A DNA stretch of 64,000 nucleotides. Origin: Amphiduros pacificus. Lineage: Eukaryota > Annelida > Polychaeta > Phyllodocida > Hesionidae. Under the pieces are notes generated by a model, which had not been told where the DNA came from, did no database searches, and saw only the letters and a list, made by a program, of their open reading frames with translations. This document shows, piece by piece, positions 51,328 to 63,153 of this stretch (the stretch's first letter is position 1; every line of letters starts with the position of its first letter). The position numbers were made by a program, and so were the translations under genes. The DNA lies in the NCBI GenBank assembly GCA_949316495.1, contig OX439003.1:19963198-20027197 (forward strand), in the 5' to 3' direction.

Positions 51328-52950
51328 TCGTATTTTTAGTACTGAAAAGGTTTATAAAGAGAAAACATTTCTGAGAGTTGATTCTTTTAAACATGTTCAA
51401 ATGACTTTTAAACATTTTACGGTTATGTTTTAAACAGATGGAACAATATTTGATATTATTATAAGAGGGATGATGGATAAGATTTTTTAAACAATAAAAA
51501 GTAAGGAATGTGCGCTTCCACTTTAAGAGTGTGCTGATATCTCATGCTGGAGCATTTTAAAGCCAATATTTCATGTGTACATTTGATGTTTCTGTCTGGA
51601 CTTGAATCTCGGCCGGGATTTTAATTGGTTCGTGTGATAAGTAGGAATGCACATAGTGCTTCAAGAAAATGTTGTCCCATAACATATCACTGAATATGAA
51701 GTTTTAAACAAACGATAAAATCATCAAATAAAAGGGATTTTATTGAAGGGGGAAATCCATATATCTCTGAACCGTTCAAATTTTTTATATTTAGAAGACA
51801 AGATTTTGAAGCACACATGCGTTTTCGTTTTGTATCTTAATAGATAAGGAAGTATAAATATATCGGAAGTTAAAGGGAAATGACTAATTAAATGATATTG
51901 TATAAATAGTTTTTGCAATGAGGCACAATGATTGATTTTGATTAATTAAACATCGAAGCGAAATACAATCGTGTCTGCTAGATTGATGTTTCAGAACATT
52001 ATCTGCTTGGTAAGTTTATTAGCACCAGATGGCAGCATTAAATTCAAATTGTATGGTTTGGATCATAATGCAATATGGGATCTCCTGCAGATTAGCCTAC
52101 AAAACAACTGATCCCATCTTCGCTTTTAAAATTAAGACAATGAGATTTAATATCAAGCACTACAAAAATCTTGATCACAATAAACTTCAACGTTTGAAAT
52201 AAAATTGATTAGTTGATATTTCCTAACATATCTAAACATTAAATATTTGACCTTTGGCCTTGATATGAATATGTGCAGTGAAACTAGGTCACAAAACACA
52301 GAATGAGAAGGATGTGTTTTGATGTCAGCTGGGTTGAATGTTATTGGCTTCGAGATTCCACAGAGGACAGCATGCAGTCTCTGCCAAATTGGGACTCACC
52401 TGTCCTGGTTAAGAGGTCACAAGGAGACAAATCTGAAAAGCCATCTGCTGCAGGTCAAAACAAATCAAAACATTCATAATGTACATTACAGAGAAATGAA
52501 CAAATGATTTATTGAACAGATGGCCTCCTACGAAATGTTTACTCCCAATCATATTGAAATATTTCATACATTTGAAAATAATTTAAATAGAAAAAGAATC
52601 TCTGGCAAAAAAATAAAGGAAAATAGTTTGGCACAGGGCCGATCTGTAAAAAAAAATCGGCACAGGGCTGATCTGCATTAAATAGGTGCCAGCAGTTGGA
52701 GAACAAAATATAATTACCAGTAACATATATTTATCCCCATAAATCTTTAATTCTGTTCATATATATTTAGTCAATTGACCCACTCATTAAATTTTTTTAT
52801 TTTTTAACGAGTCATTTTATTGTCTTACCCAAATTCTTAGGGCCCACAAATTTAATACCCATAAACCTTCCTGGTCTCAGATTTACAAGGACAAATGGTT
52901 AACCCTTTAATACGAGAAATTGTATCATGATTTCAATCTCTGCACAACCT
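51328..52950. other. Intergenic, nothing recognised
   Basis: No supported gene. A short tandem duplication of CGGCACAGGGC(C/T)GATCTG occurs at about 52630-52675. Confidence 0.5.
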
Positions 52951-53087
52951 GGGATCAAATCCATGACCATTGGATCACCAGAGAAACTGGTGCTAAATAA
53001 GCTGGTGCTGTAATAAACTACGCTACAGAGGCTTTTCACCCAGTTTCAAACTTATCAAAGCCCCTCATAGGAAGCCCAAATATTCCG
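52951..53087 (-). mobile_element. SINE family B, copy 1 (tandem pair)
   Basis: The minus strand reads CTCTGTAGCGTAGTTTATTAC (A-box-like with GTAGCGTAGTT), AGCACCAGTTTCTCTGGTGAT and ATGGATTTGATCCC (B-box-like). It is the same layout as the element in the centre of the palindrome at 44.4 kb. A second copy follows at 53134-53260. A short internal duplication (GCTGGTGCT) distinguishes this copy. Confidence 0.6.
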
Positions 53088-53133
53088 ATTTGTTAGACAT
53101 GTTCTCATTACCTTAAACTGTCATTTCAAAGCC

Positions 53134-53260
53134 GGGGATCAAATCCATGACCCTTGAATCACCAGAGAAACTGGTGCTGTAATGAACTACGCTACGGCCA
53201 GAGGCTTTTCACCCAGTTTCAAACTTATCAAAGCCCCTCATAGAGAGGCCAAATATTCCG
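53134..53260 (-). mobile_element. SINE family B, copy 2 (tandem pair)
   Basis: Nearly the same sequence as 52951-53087, including the shared 3' flank CAGTTTCAAACTTATCAAAG, then CCCCTCATAG, then AAATATTCCG. The 39-bp block before it (about 53096-53134, CATTACCTTAAACTGTCATT) recurs at about 53850-53891, so local host sequence was duplicated too. Confidence 0.6.
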
Positions 53261-53529
53261 GGTCATCTCGATATGGCTGTAATATTTCAGAAAATGGAGC
53301 TTTCACAAGCAAAGTCATTCCTATGGTGGTCATGATCTTGCCCGATGGTCATAAAAAGTGCAACCCAAAAATTTCCCAGGTCCACATATTGTCATGTTAT
53401 AGTATCTAGTCCTCATGTCCAAGCATGAAATGAATGAGGAAGAAAAGGTGTGGTAGCCGAAGTGGTGAAAACTGAGCAAGAAGAGCAAGTCAACTTGTGC
53501 AGACTGAATAATCTGGACCACTGCAACAT

Positions 53530-53690
53530 ATAGAACAGTTGGTAGAGTAATGGATCTGTGCCTTTCTTAGCAATACACGTGGAGAGGGCGACTCCCACTG
53601 CTGGCAGTTACTTCTACCCTTGTTAAAAGCCTCAAATGTGGACCCCATATGCCCATTGTTGTGGTAGGGTTGTAAAATCCCCATTCCACA
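53530..53690 (+). mobile_element. Diverged copy of SINE family A
   Basis: AACAGTTGGTAGAGTAATGG, then ATCTGTGCCTTT, matches the 5' half of the SINE at 18.2 kb; AGGGCGACTCCCACTGC is an eroded B box; GGTAGGGTTGTAAAATCCCC matches the 3' part. No target-site duplication was identified. Confidence 0.65.
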
Positions 53691-54608
53691 TGTTTACCCA
53701 TCACATCCAGTGGAAAGGTCATTTTAAGTTGGATAAACTGATAAAAAATACCAGTCACGAATTCATTTTATATGGAACACCATTTTTCCCAAATTCATAT
53801 TGTGCGTTCACTTTCCCCAAATTGTCCACATGTATTGATTTGTTTGATTTACAGACATGTCCTCATTACCTTGAACTGTCATTTCAAAGCCGTATCATTT
53901 CTATTTAAAATTTATATATAATAATTGATTTTATTCAATAAAATGAAACATTCTCTCACAATAACCAATTGAAGAGATACTTTTTAATGATTCATTTATT
54001 GTGTATAACTCTTGCCATATCTGGGGCCATTTCTTTCTACTTAATACAACACAGCCTTTCATTTATACTCAAATATGGCTTTTGTTATTGAAACAAAAAT
54101 TCGAAAAATCTCATTTTAGTCTTTAAACACTATTACATTGATATACAGATATATCAGCGCAAAATCATTAATATGTCCTACAGTAGCAAGTTCTATGCAT
54201 CAACGCAGAAAAGACCACTTGGTTGCTGGCTACCTTATGGTGCTATATATAAAAAATATATATTCCAAAATACTAGTCAATCATTATTCTTATCAACCAT
54301 TTTTAATATTAATAACTTCACAGAATACAAATCCTGGTAAGATCAAATAACTACCATGGAACACACATTGGTCATCATACTATACATGTGAAAATAATAC
54401 AGATTTTGACCCTTTGCAAGAATGTTTTTTTTGTGGTAATATGTCTTATTATGATCCCCAATGACACTAAGCATAACTTACACCTCAGTGTCTCTTGAAA
54501 CAGTCTGTACCAATAAATTGCTTGATGAGATCATGATGAATGTTATTTAGTGTGATGGATGAATAGATGCTATATTTTAAGATGAAGTCTAAGTTGTCCT
54601 GCAGCTCT

Positions 54609-57600
54609 TCAGTCCGAGTCAGAATCCTTCTCTTTCTTGTGCTTTTTCTTCTTCTTTTTCTTTTTCTCTGACTGTGGCTGTAATTAAACATGAAAACAAA
54701 TTATTTTTCAAGATATTTATTTGGAAATATGTTATATATTTGTTTGATATTTCCAGAAACTAAGCAATTTCTTTTTGGTCTGAAAAGTGAATTTATTTTA
54801 ATGCTTGGAAAAATTTTTGTTGGCAAAAGAATCTTGCATTTTTTTTATCTAAGTTTGATGATTTTCATACCTCTTCTCCGGCAGATTCTTCGGCTTCCTT
54901 CTCCTTCTTTTTCTTCTTCTTCTTTTTCTTGTCTGTGCTTGGTGTTTCTGGGGCTGGGGTTGTTGGAACATCATCACTATCATCACTACTGCTTGTTTCG
55001 TGTTTCCTCTGCAAAACCATTGCAAAAATCATTAAAACATGAGCAAAAATGGTCAAATTGATGGTAATTTCAAGAATTGTAATTGTTCATGAATTGTAAT
55101 ATTATGCAAAATTTTTAACCATCAAAAGAACTAAATCGATCTTATTCCTCCATGATACTTTTTATCCATATTTTCCAATGTGTGATGTTATAAAGCATCA
55201 GTCACTAACAATTTGACAAGCCCAATAGTATTATTCATCCCTCTATTTTCATAGCTATTGATCCACCTGATCAAAGTTATATGGTAGTCTGCCATGATAA
55301 AATTAGGTATCAGTTCAAAATGTATACAAATCTGATTGTTACCTTTTTGGGTGTAGCAGGTTCTGATTTCACTACTGATGTGTCCATATCTGCATCTCCT
55401 GATCCGTTCTCTTTCTTTGCCCTAAAATAAGCAATATCATATCATGCTTATTATATTGCACAGGTTGATCTGTGATATCGTTTTTTCATATTGTAAGTAA
55501 GATTCAAATTATAAACACATTGAATCAAAATGAGATATCCTAGTATATCAATGCTTCTTGAGGGAAATTCTACTATACAACTATATAATCAAAATTTGTA
55601 GCTTCCAAAAACTAAAGCAAAAATTGGACCTTCATCTATCACTAAATTGCAAATGTCAAGGATTTTATCAGTGTTTGCAGATATGTGATTGCTAAACGTA
55701 ATTTTCATTAAGCTTACCTATGGATACCATCAATACAAATATTTGCAGTCTTGTAAAACAATGAAACAATGAATATTTAGGATTTCTTGGTCATGTTGCT
55801 ACACAAAAATTGATTAATTTCAAAACCGAGACCTGTGCTGACAATTGGTATTGTGTGAAGTTTGTGATCATTTATTTAAGTATTTACCCAGCTTTGCAAG
55901 TAATGAACAACAATGCAGTTTGAGTGATGTGTAGTGTTGTACACACAATGTCGAGACGCCTCCATCACGCCACATTGCTTTTCTACCTCAGTCTCAAACT
56001 GAGACAAAGTCAGTACTCTTTATGAAAATATAAAGCTTGCAATATATTTATAAGATTGGAAAACAAACTCACTTAAAGTCTACATAAGATGATTTCCAAT
56101 CTGCTGGAGTGTTTTCATTGGCTTTTCCATACTTGTCTAATTTTCCTGCTTGAACTAACTTCTTCTTGGCAGATGCCTGCAACAAAATAAATATGTCAAA
56201 CTCCAGTCTTCAACATACAGACACATACAATTCTGTTCTACAAAATTAAATAATAAGTGTAATTTAAGTAAAATCTTTGGGACTCACAACAGGTCCTTGT
56301 CCCCATTTGCGTGGATAAGTGTCTCTTTCCATGATGACCCTCTTTAACTTGGCTATAATTCCGTGATCACATGTGGCTATCACTGCTGTTGTCATCTGTG
56401 CAATGGCTGCAATAAATACCCAATTTTTATGTAAGTTTTGCAGGAAAGCAAAAATTCAATACCTCTCAAGCTTAATTTTAATATGTACATTTTCTTAGGA
56501 TTTCAAAATTTAGTAAATAATCTTAAAAGATATATAGGAATCATATGCAGCTGGGCTATCAAGATAAAAATCAACATACCAAGAGCCACAGCTTCTCCCT
56601 TGGTTGTCACAATAACAATCTCATCGTCCACTTCAATGCCATCATCATACCTCAGTACACCAGGTAACATCACCTTAGCGCCATAGCACACTGCATTGAT
56701 CTGCGAGCAAAAAAAAACAAAACACATTTAGCATTACACTCTTGATAATCATTTTTCACAACAATAAATCAAATTAATGACAAACCTAGGCTTAATTCAT
56801 ATTAAACTGAAGCTGCTTATAACCAACATGTTTCATAACAGGTTGCAGCTCTATATAGTAATGAGTGATTCTTTATATAAGGAATACAGTGAACATCAAA
56901 TTGCATATTCAAATAATAGTTAGCAATGTCGGAGAACAGAATGATATCTTACAGCACTGTCCTTCATGATGACACGTTTGTGGGATGTAAGAAGAGCTTC
57001 TAGTGGTTTGATGACATATCGCAGGTATGTCTCATCTTTGTTGTGATCAAACTGGTATTGAGCGTCAAGCACATCATGCATGGTATACATACCATCCTGA
57101 AACATCAAAACAATCATTATTCCATTGACTCCAACATTTTATTGTATATGTACTCCCTAAAGTTGTATGTATATTACAATATTCGGAAATAATCTTGACT
57201 CATCAACAAAATTTATTTAATCAAGCAACATATTTAACGTTTGTCAATCACTTTGTTTTCCTCATTTCAATTTGTTTACAAAAATAGACTAAACTACTTT
57301 TAGTTTCATTTATTCTTCTAGCTTTCACAATTCTGCTTTTTGAGGCATATGTGACATTATGTATCAGTGTTACCTTTTCTGACTGTATTCCAGATCGGAC
57401 TCGTCGCAGCTCCTGCATTTGTCCGCCAACACCAAGCAGCAAACCCAGGTGAACACACAGTGTCCGGATGTATGTGCCGGCCTCACAGCTCACCCAAATG
57501 ATACCTATGGGGAGCCACAGAATGCCACACATCAATTAATGTATGCCTTTTCCAATGATGGGATTCACTTACAAATCTTTATGATTATAAGAACTCTAGC

Positions 57601-60600
57601 TCCAAGTTAAAACAATACAATTGTTTAACTTTATTATGGTCAACAATGGAAATTTTACCAATTGTATAAAGTTAAGTAAATACTGAGATTACGTGGTCTG
57701 TAAATCTTTTGGCTTAATTGCTGAATTATTTCCAAACGCTCGTGTTTAACAAATAAAAGTATTCAGAAGGCATTTTGTATTGAGACTTTTTTTGGTAATG
57801 TTTAAACACAATACTAATATTTCCAAGAAATATCAAAACTAACCCATATTTCTCTCTTGGTCATATTCAAACATCTTGCTTTCATAGATGGTTCTGATTC
57901 TTAGCTGTCTTTTAACAGCTGAGATGAGTGGAGGTCGCTGAAACAATGCTCCTGTCAATGTTTCTACTGCCTGCAAATACAATTTTAAAAAAATATTTAA
58001 TATTGATTAACTGGAGATTTCTAAATGACCATATTCTATTTAAATGTAATGTTTTTGTGAGGATTCAGACAGCAAGTTTTTCTCTCAGGCATTGAGAAGG
58101 GGAATCCTTGCTAATTCATCATCTCACAACATCTTGTGAAAATATACTTAAATGATGAGAATTATTCTTTTGCCTAATTTCTCTGATTCTCCATCATGAC
58201 ACTATCAAATTTATAATTGATGCAGACAAAAGATTTGGATTACCAGAAGAAATATTGATAAGAGTATACTCGTTGCACTTGCCTGGTATATTTTTTTCTC
58301 ATTTTCTACTGCACTGTGTAATCTGAAAATGCAGACGTATTCCTTTCCAGCGGACTGTTGTGACTTGACCAGTCTTGTGGCCCTCTCCACACACACTATG
58401 AGACATCCTGTCACCTTGGGATCCAGAGTCCCACTGTGACCAGTCTTTTCTACTCGCAGTATTCTCTTGATCCATGCGACAACTTCATGAGACGATGGAT
58501 TGGCAGGTTTGTCTAAATTGATGAATCCACTCCTGTAAACGGAAAATGTTTGTCATACAATCTTTTGAGATATATATCTATATCTATTAAATCTGAAGTT
58601 CAGAGGCACTTCATTTAGTCACATAAACTGTGAAACCTTGGATCAGTTAGCAAGCTTTTCTTTCAGGAGTGAAGAAGGGGAATCCTTGCCAAATTCATCA
58701 TATTCCATTTATTATTATTATTATTATTATTACTAAAATAATTGTCCTACCTTACATAATCCTCTATTGGACGTTTGAGTGGCGAGTGACCAGCTGGAAT
58801 AGGGGTGTAATGAGACGTTCTAACATTTAACTTGTCAAAATTCTGAAACAAAGCAAAACATGTCATGTTAAACCTCAGAACATCTTGACTTCTGTCTATG
58901 TTAAATCAAACAAATTCCACAACGTTACAATGAAAACAGTTGTTTCTAAAGTTGGAATAAAACACAATTGAATATCAACAACCATAATATTGTATAAAAT
59001 TGTTCTAGCATGAACTTTGAGTCTCACTCCCCTCCCTCACAGAAGTATGGACATCAAGTCCGGGGAAATGGTTCACAAGGGATGGAAACTGTCTAGCATG
59101 CACTAGAATTTGAGAAAGTACAAATGAAGATCAGCTAGCAAGTTTTTCTTTCAGGAATTGAGAAGGGGAATCCTTGCTAATTCATCATCTCTTCAGCTAA
59201 TGAGGAACTTGCATGTACTTGACATATACTTTGTTAAAATAGAAGGACATTTATCAGTCCATCTAAAACATCTATAAACACTCCGAAAGAAAATTTACCT
59301 TTAGTAAAAGAGGCCATTGTGATGTGTCCAATTTCTGTACTTTTGAAGATGGTTGTACCATGAAATTTTCAGAGTGCTGGATTTCCTGTAAAAATTAAAA
59401 TCAAATTAAGGAAAGGTCAGAGTTTGGGAGGTAAAAAAAGTTTGCTGCAAAGAAAAACAACAACTTCCTGCCACTACTGGGGCAAAACTCCAAATATTGC
59501 AGTTTAACATCAAAGATATATCAATTTACAATTTCCATGTACATTTTCAAATTTAACATTATATTGGTTAAGTCAAGACAAATACATTTCACTTCATCAA
59601 TTCCAAACTGACGAAAAATATACAATCTAATAATTATCAACATGATCAAAGAAAAAAATCAAATAATATTTACCCCAACATCTGTAGTCTTCTTTTTCTT
59701 GTCTTTCTTTCTTGGTGAATCTGAATGAAAACAAAGTCAGATATATCGATGAATAAAATACCCTCATCATAGTAAAGGTTTAAAAATTATGCAAAGGGGA
59801 TGTCACAGTTTGGATCATCTCATCATCAAATAGTCTCAACTGTTGGAGATCACTCATGTCATTGTATTCATGTTGCAATCTTGCCAAATTTAGCCAACAC
59901 ATTTAAAATTTGTGCTTTCACAAATGGACAAAAAACGGTTGCCCAGCAGCACACATTCAAAATAGCGTGATTGTGGTTCACCATCTTTTCTTCTTTTTTC
60001 TCTAAATGATTGGATCCTGGTTCATACTTTCATAACATTTCAGTGTGTTTTCAATAGGGCAAGATGTATTTCCTACCTTTTGGGCACATTTTCTTAATAT
60101 TTGATATTTGGTTCATGGCAATGCGGTGGGCTCATATTTCAATCTTTAGCAAGAACTATCAGCTGGGGCATGACTTTTATATATTCTTAAATTAATAAAA
60201 ACAATATTGCATTTATAAGGCCTACTCTGCATTCGTTAAAGTCTTCATTATATCAGGTCTGTGAGCAAGACACTTCTAATGTATCCCACTCACAAGCTCA
60301 GGACTGCACATATCTACATGCACATAAAGTGAACGAAAAGACTCTTGTCGCCGCTGGAAGTTCTAGTCTACTTCATCAGTGGTACCTGAACAGCGACAAA
60401 AAAAAAACGAGCAAGGAAACGACAAATTTATATACTGAAAGTCGGAGTATATTTGTTTTTTACTTGCTCTGGATAGTATATCTTTATAAAGCAGTAGCGA
60501 CACCTTGTGGCCAATTCTGCTCCATGAAGCAGACTTTCTTATTTTTAAATCTGCAACATTTTGCTTGGTGGCAGTCCATGGAGCACAGAGGAAGATCTGT

Positions 60601-61047
60601 CTCGCTCAGTGATCTCCATCTACTGTTGAATGGTTCAGCAAAAATGCCTAAGTGCTGGTTGTACATGCAGTGATGAAATGAAGCCTGGCCATCATGCTAA
60701 AATACAGTCACATGCAGGATTTGTGACTATATGTGCTACAGACGAAGATGCTCCATGTTTCTAGATGATAGTTAAAAGTTATCATTTTCAATGTCACCCT
60801 TTTGCAATCTCAGAAGAGATCTCAAAATGTTGGAAACTTGAAGTGGCCATGTGCCATGTGCGTTTTCTCAATTTTTACATTCAATGGACAAGATCAACTC
60901 CGAAAAGATATTAGGACCTACAATTTTCATGTTGTTTAGGCCATCCCATAATGATTGTACATTTTCGAATGATTTATAATTGCAAATGTGAAAGATTTGG
61001 GCAATAAAACGCCAAAATATAAAACAAAATTTTCTCTCACCGTCCAT
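54609..61047 (-). CDS. DKC1: Dyskerin, H/ACA RNP pseudouridine synthase
   Basis: Catalytic subunit of box H/ACA ribonucleoproteins: it converts uridine to pseudouridine in rRNA and snRNA in nucleoli and Cajal bodies, and in vertebrates it binds telomerase RNA. Fourteen coding exons: 61041-61047, 59674-59720, 59299-59385, 58751-58842, 58283-58532, 57844-57970, 57374-57504, 56953-57096, 56580-56700, 56288-56406, 56073-56176, 55343-55421, 54871-55008, 54609-54677. All join in phase, giving 504 residues (human has 514). Landmarks: [19 protein letters not shown] (N-terminal dyskerin-like domain); [12 protein letters not shown] with catalytic Asp115; [25 protein letters not shown] domain from about residue 285 to 370 (KRVIMKDSA...PRKWG); Lys-rich acidic tail, probably a nuclear/nucleolar signal. 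ATG GAC is the first ATG after the promoter-like region. Intron 5 has a GC donor (CAG|GCAAGT). Introns 3, 4 and 5 contain snoRNAs. A possible AATAAA lies at 53995-54000 (minus). Confidence 0.97.
58055..58129 (-). ncRNA. Box C/D snoRNA, copy 1 (dyskerin intron 5)
   Basis: On the minus strand the C box ATGATGA (58116-58122) and the D box CTGA (58065-58068) are enclosed by a 7-bp terminal stem TTGTGAG/CTCACAA, with three unpaired bases after D. An internal CTGA (D'-like) follows GGATTCCCCTTCTCAATGC. The segment is far more like the two other intronic copies than the surrounding intron is. C/D snoRNAs guide 2'-O-methylation and are normally released from host introns. The target was not assigned. 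Confidence 0.8.
58639..58707 (-). ncRNA. Box C/D snoRNA, copy 2 (dyskerin intron 4)
   Basis: C box ATGATGA (58695-58701), D box CTGA (58643-58646), D'-like CTGA after GGATTCCCCTTCTTCACTC. The terminal stem is TGGA/TCCA, different from the other two copies, so pairing is kept while sequence changes. The internal GCAAG/CTTGC complementarity is conserved as well. Target not assigned. Confidence 0.8.
59126..59194 (-). ncRNA. Box C/D snoRNA, copy 3 (dyskerin intron 3)
   Basis: C box ATGATGA (59182-59188), D box CTGA (59131-59134), perfect terminal stem GAAGA/TCTTC, and D'-like CTGA after GGATTCCCCTTCTCAATTC. About 69 nt in all, a normal size for the class. The segment between D' and D is only 16 nt, so a canonical C' box is not evident. 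Target not assigned. Confidence 0.82.
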
Positions 61048-61059
61048 GTTTGTGCCGCT

Positions 61060-61130
61060 TTTCTCCACGTGCGGACGATGCGCGCGCAACAGGAAGTACC
61101 CCAGAGTTCTCAGTAATCCAAGATGTCAGC
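61060..61130 (-). promoter_or_regulatory. Dyskerin promoter / start-site region
   Basis: Just upstream of the ATG there are a perfect E-box, CACGTG (61066-61071), an NRF1-like TGCGCGCGCA (about 61079-61088), and an ETS-type core read CAGGAAGT on the plus strand (about 61089-61097). No TATA box is seen. This fits a TATA-less housekeeping promoter. DKC1 is a known MYC target in vertebrates and MYC binds CACGTG; use of this site here is inferred. Confidence 0.5.
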
Positions 61131-61390
61131 CTCCAGTTGTGCAATCTGGCGCTGAAAATCACGATGTATTTTCCGCATTTTTACAGGCAGTTGACATCAC
61201 AACTCCAATAAACAGACGGTAAATGGTAAACTTTTTGTAGAAACTTGTCATACTTTATAAATTGCCTGTTATTCCATTAGATTATTTGAGGAAATTGGCA
61301 AATGAAAGGGCACAAAACTGTTTCTGGCTCTGTCTGAGTTTGACAAAGCCAAAGAGTTTGGGCAAAGTTGAGTAAACAGATGACTTTGAA

Positions 61391-61438
61391 CTGAGAGCAA
61401 TAATGACGTTTTGATGTGATAAGTTATATTGCTCTCAG
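61391..61438. other. 12-bp perfect hairpin
   Basis: CTGAGAGCAATA (61391-61402) pairs with TATTGCTCTCAG (61427-61438) across a 24-base loop, about 350 bp upstream of the dyskerin start. No function can be read from it. Confidence 0.5.
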
Positions 61439-61750
61439 CTTTGAATAAGTTTGATTCTGAACAAGATAAGATCTCTTAAATACATAATTAGTATTGACGC
61501 TATCAGTGTACATAGAATAAGCTTGGTAGACACTAAAAAATGAACAATCTATACCCAAAGACATCGGCAAAATAGACTTGAAATTCGCTGTTTCTAGAAA
61601 CACAATCATATTGAAGTTTCCCCAGTAAATAAACTCGACCTCCGGCGATTGACTGTTGCAGTTATGACCCATGTCACTATCGTTCCCAGTCATAATGTCT
61701 AAAAATACAAATCTGTGTGCATTCTGTAGCGTTTTTTCTTTAGTTTTTTG

Positions 61751-61825
61751 TAACACGGATGGTTCCTTTTTTGACAACCATTGCCGACAGGCAATGGTTA
61801 TCAAAAATAGGAACTATCTGTGTTA
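61751..61825 (+). other. Long hairpin (35-bp stem, 4-base loop)
   Basis: Arms 61751-61785 and 61790-61825 are complementary over about 35 bp with a GACA loop. On the plus strand two of the three substitutions become G-U pairs, leaving one C-A mismatch and one bulge. A smaller hairpin, GGAAATGG...CCATTTCC, follows near 61849-61868. A microRNA precursor normally has a larger loop, so a tiny inverted-repeat transposon remnant is as likely. Confidence 0.55.
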
Positions 61826-62084
61826 TTCTGTGATCGGTACGATCATGGGAAATGGGTAGCCATTTCCTGTGGGTTGTAATTCGGTTTTTTCTGTGGTCAT
61901 AATTGTTAAAACAACTGACGCCACTGTGGAGTGTTCGTCGTGTGCATGCAATAGATTAGACTGGTGCCGCCCTCCATTCTTGACACGCGGTAGGGGACCA
62001 GTCTCGTATTCGGCGTATGAATACAAAAGAAAAGAAGTGCGTGATGTAAACAAAGCAGAACATTCAAAACTATGTCATCGTTTT

Positions 62085-62664
62085 CGCCCATCGTTTCATA
62101 AAATTATCTTTATAAATTGCTTGGAAATGCTTCCCTATCGATAGAACAAGGAATTATCAGTAAGTTTAGTTCAAATTTGGTGTAAATCGGACAATTAGAA
62201 GTCAGATAACATGCAAAAGTCTGATCGATGATTTGCAGTTAGCGCCTGAAAAAATTGAAGACGGCAATATTGTCATCGCCCATCTACCCATCGATGTGCG
62301 AAATTATCAATTCACATTGCTTGGAAATCTTATCCAATCGATAGAGCATGAAATGCTGATCGATAATATGCGTTCCTATAACTTGCAAACAAAGATAACG
62401 AATTCGAAGTGTGTGATGACAAAATGCGCATCTCCAAGTTTACCGGTTCGGCAAAGGCAATAGGCGTCCCGCTGAAATGACAACTTTGTCATCGCCCATC
62501 GCTGTACAAAATTATCCCTTTAAATTGCATGGAAATGCTTCCCAATCGCTAGAACAAGGAATTATCAGTAAGTTTAGTTCAAATTTGGTGTAAATCGGAC
62601 AATTAGAAGTCAGATGACGATGCAAAAGTCTAATCGATGATTTGCGGTTAGCGCCTGAGCGATA
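62085..62664. repeat. Locally duplicated block, about three copies
   Basis: The block at about 62085-62250 (GGAAATGCTTCCC, AATTATCAGTAAGTTTAG, AAATCGGACAATTAGAAGTC, TTAGCGCCTGA) recurs at about 62498-62664 with few changes. A shorter, more diverged copy lies at about 62274-62360. The neighbouring open frame (62233-62463) falls within this repeat and has no domain. T-rich TTTTGTTTTGTTT-type tandem repeats follow at about 62798-62895. Confidence 0.8.
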
Positions 62665-62969
62665 TTAGGGCAACTTACGTAATCGAGCCTGAAAACTCAG
62701 AAAAGGCACATCTTTGCATAAAGTTGTCCTAAAAAAATTGTTCATATACCAAATTAAATAATTTTAAAAGATGAATCAAGATAATATTTCATTTTGTGTT
62801 TTTTTTTCTTCTAATTTTTGTTTTGTTTGTTGTAATTTTTGTTTTGTTTATTTTAATTTTTGTTCTGTTTGTTGACAGTTTTGGTTAGTTTGTTATTTTT
62901 TTACTCATCCGTGTTACATGTGGATCACCACTTTTTCTTGTTACCCGATTCCCTACCTTGGTGCAACGT

Positions 62970-63020
62970 CACGGGTCACGTGACTTCCCTCGCGACCACG
63001 GCGGCCATATTGGAGCCGCT
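62970..63020. promoter_or_regulatory. Promoter-like patch with a GTCACGTGAC palindrome
   Basis: GTCACGTGAC (62975-62984) is a perfect palindromic E-box of the type bound by USF/MiT factors. ACGGCGGCCATATTGG follows, and read on the minus strand it contains a YY1-like ATGGCCGCC. The patch is CpG-rich compared with its flanks. No gene is seen on either side within the window. Confidence 0.35.
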
Positions 63021-63153
63021 GAAAACAAAATGAACACACCTATTGCACACAGAGAGAACTTACAAATTTATCACCGCTTATTGCACTCCGATTTCACCCA
63101 AATGTCGTATGACAATCAAGATCACCTCAATATTATCACAAATTATGATTTGC

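Noticed and set aside
54690-55061. Plus-strand open frame of 123 codons with a Ser/Phe-rich stretch
   Set aside because: It is the complement of the Lys-rich dyskerin exon 13 and its introns.
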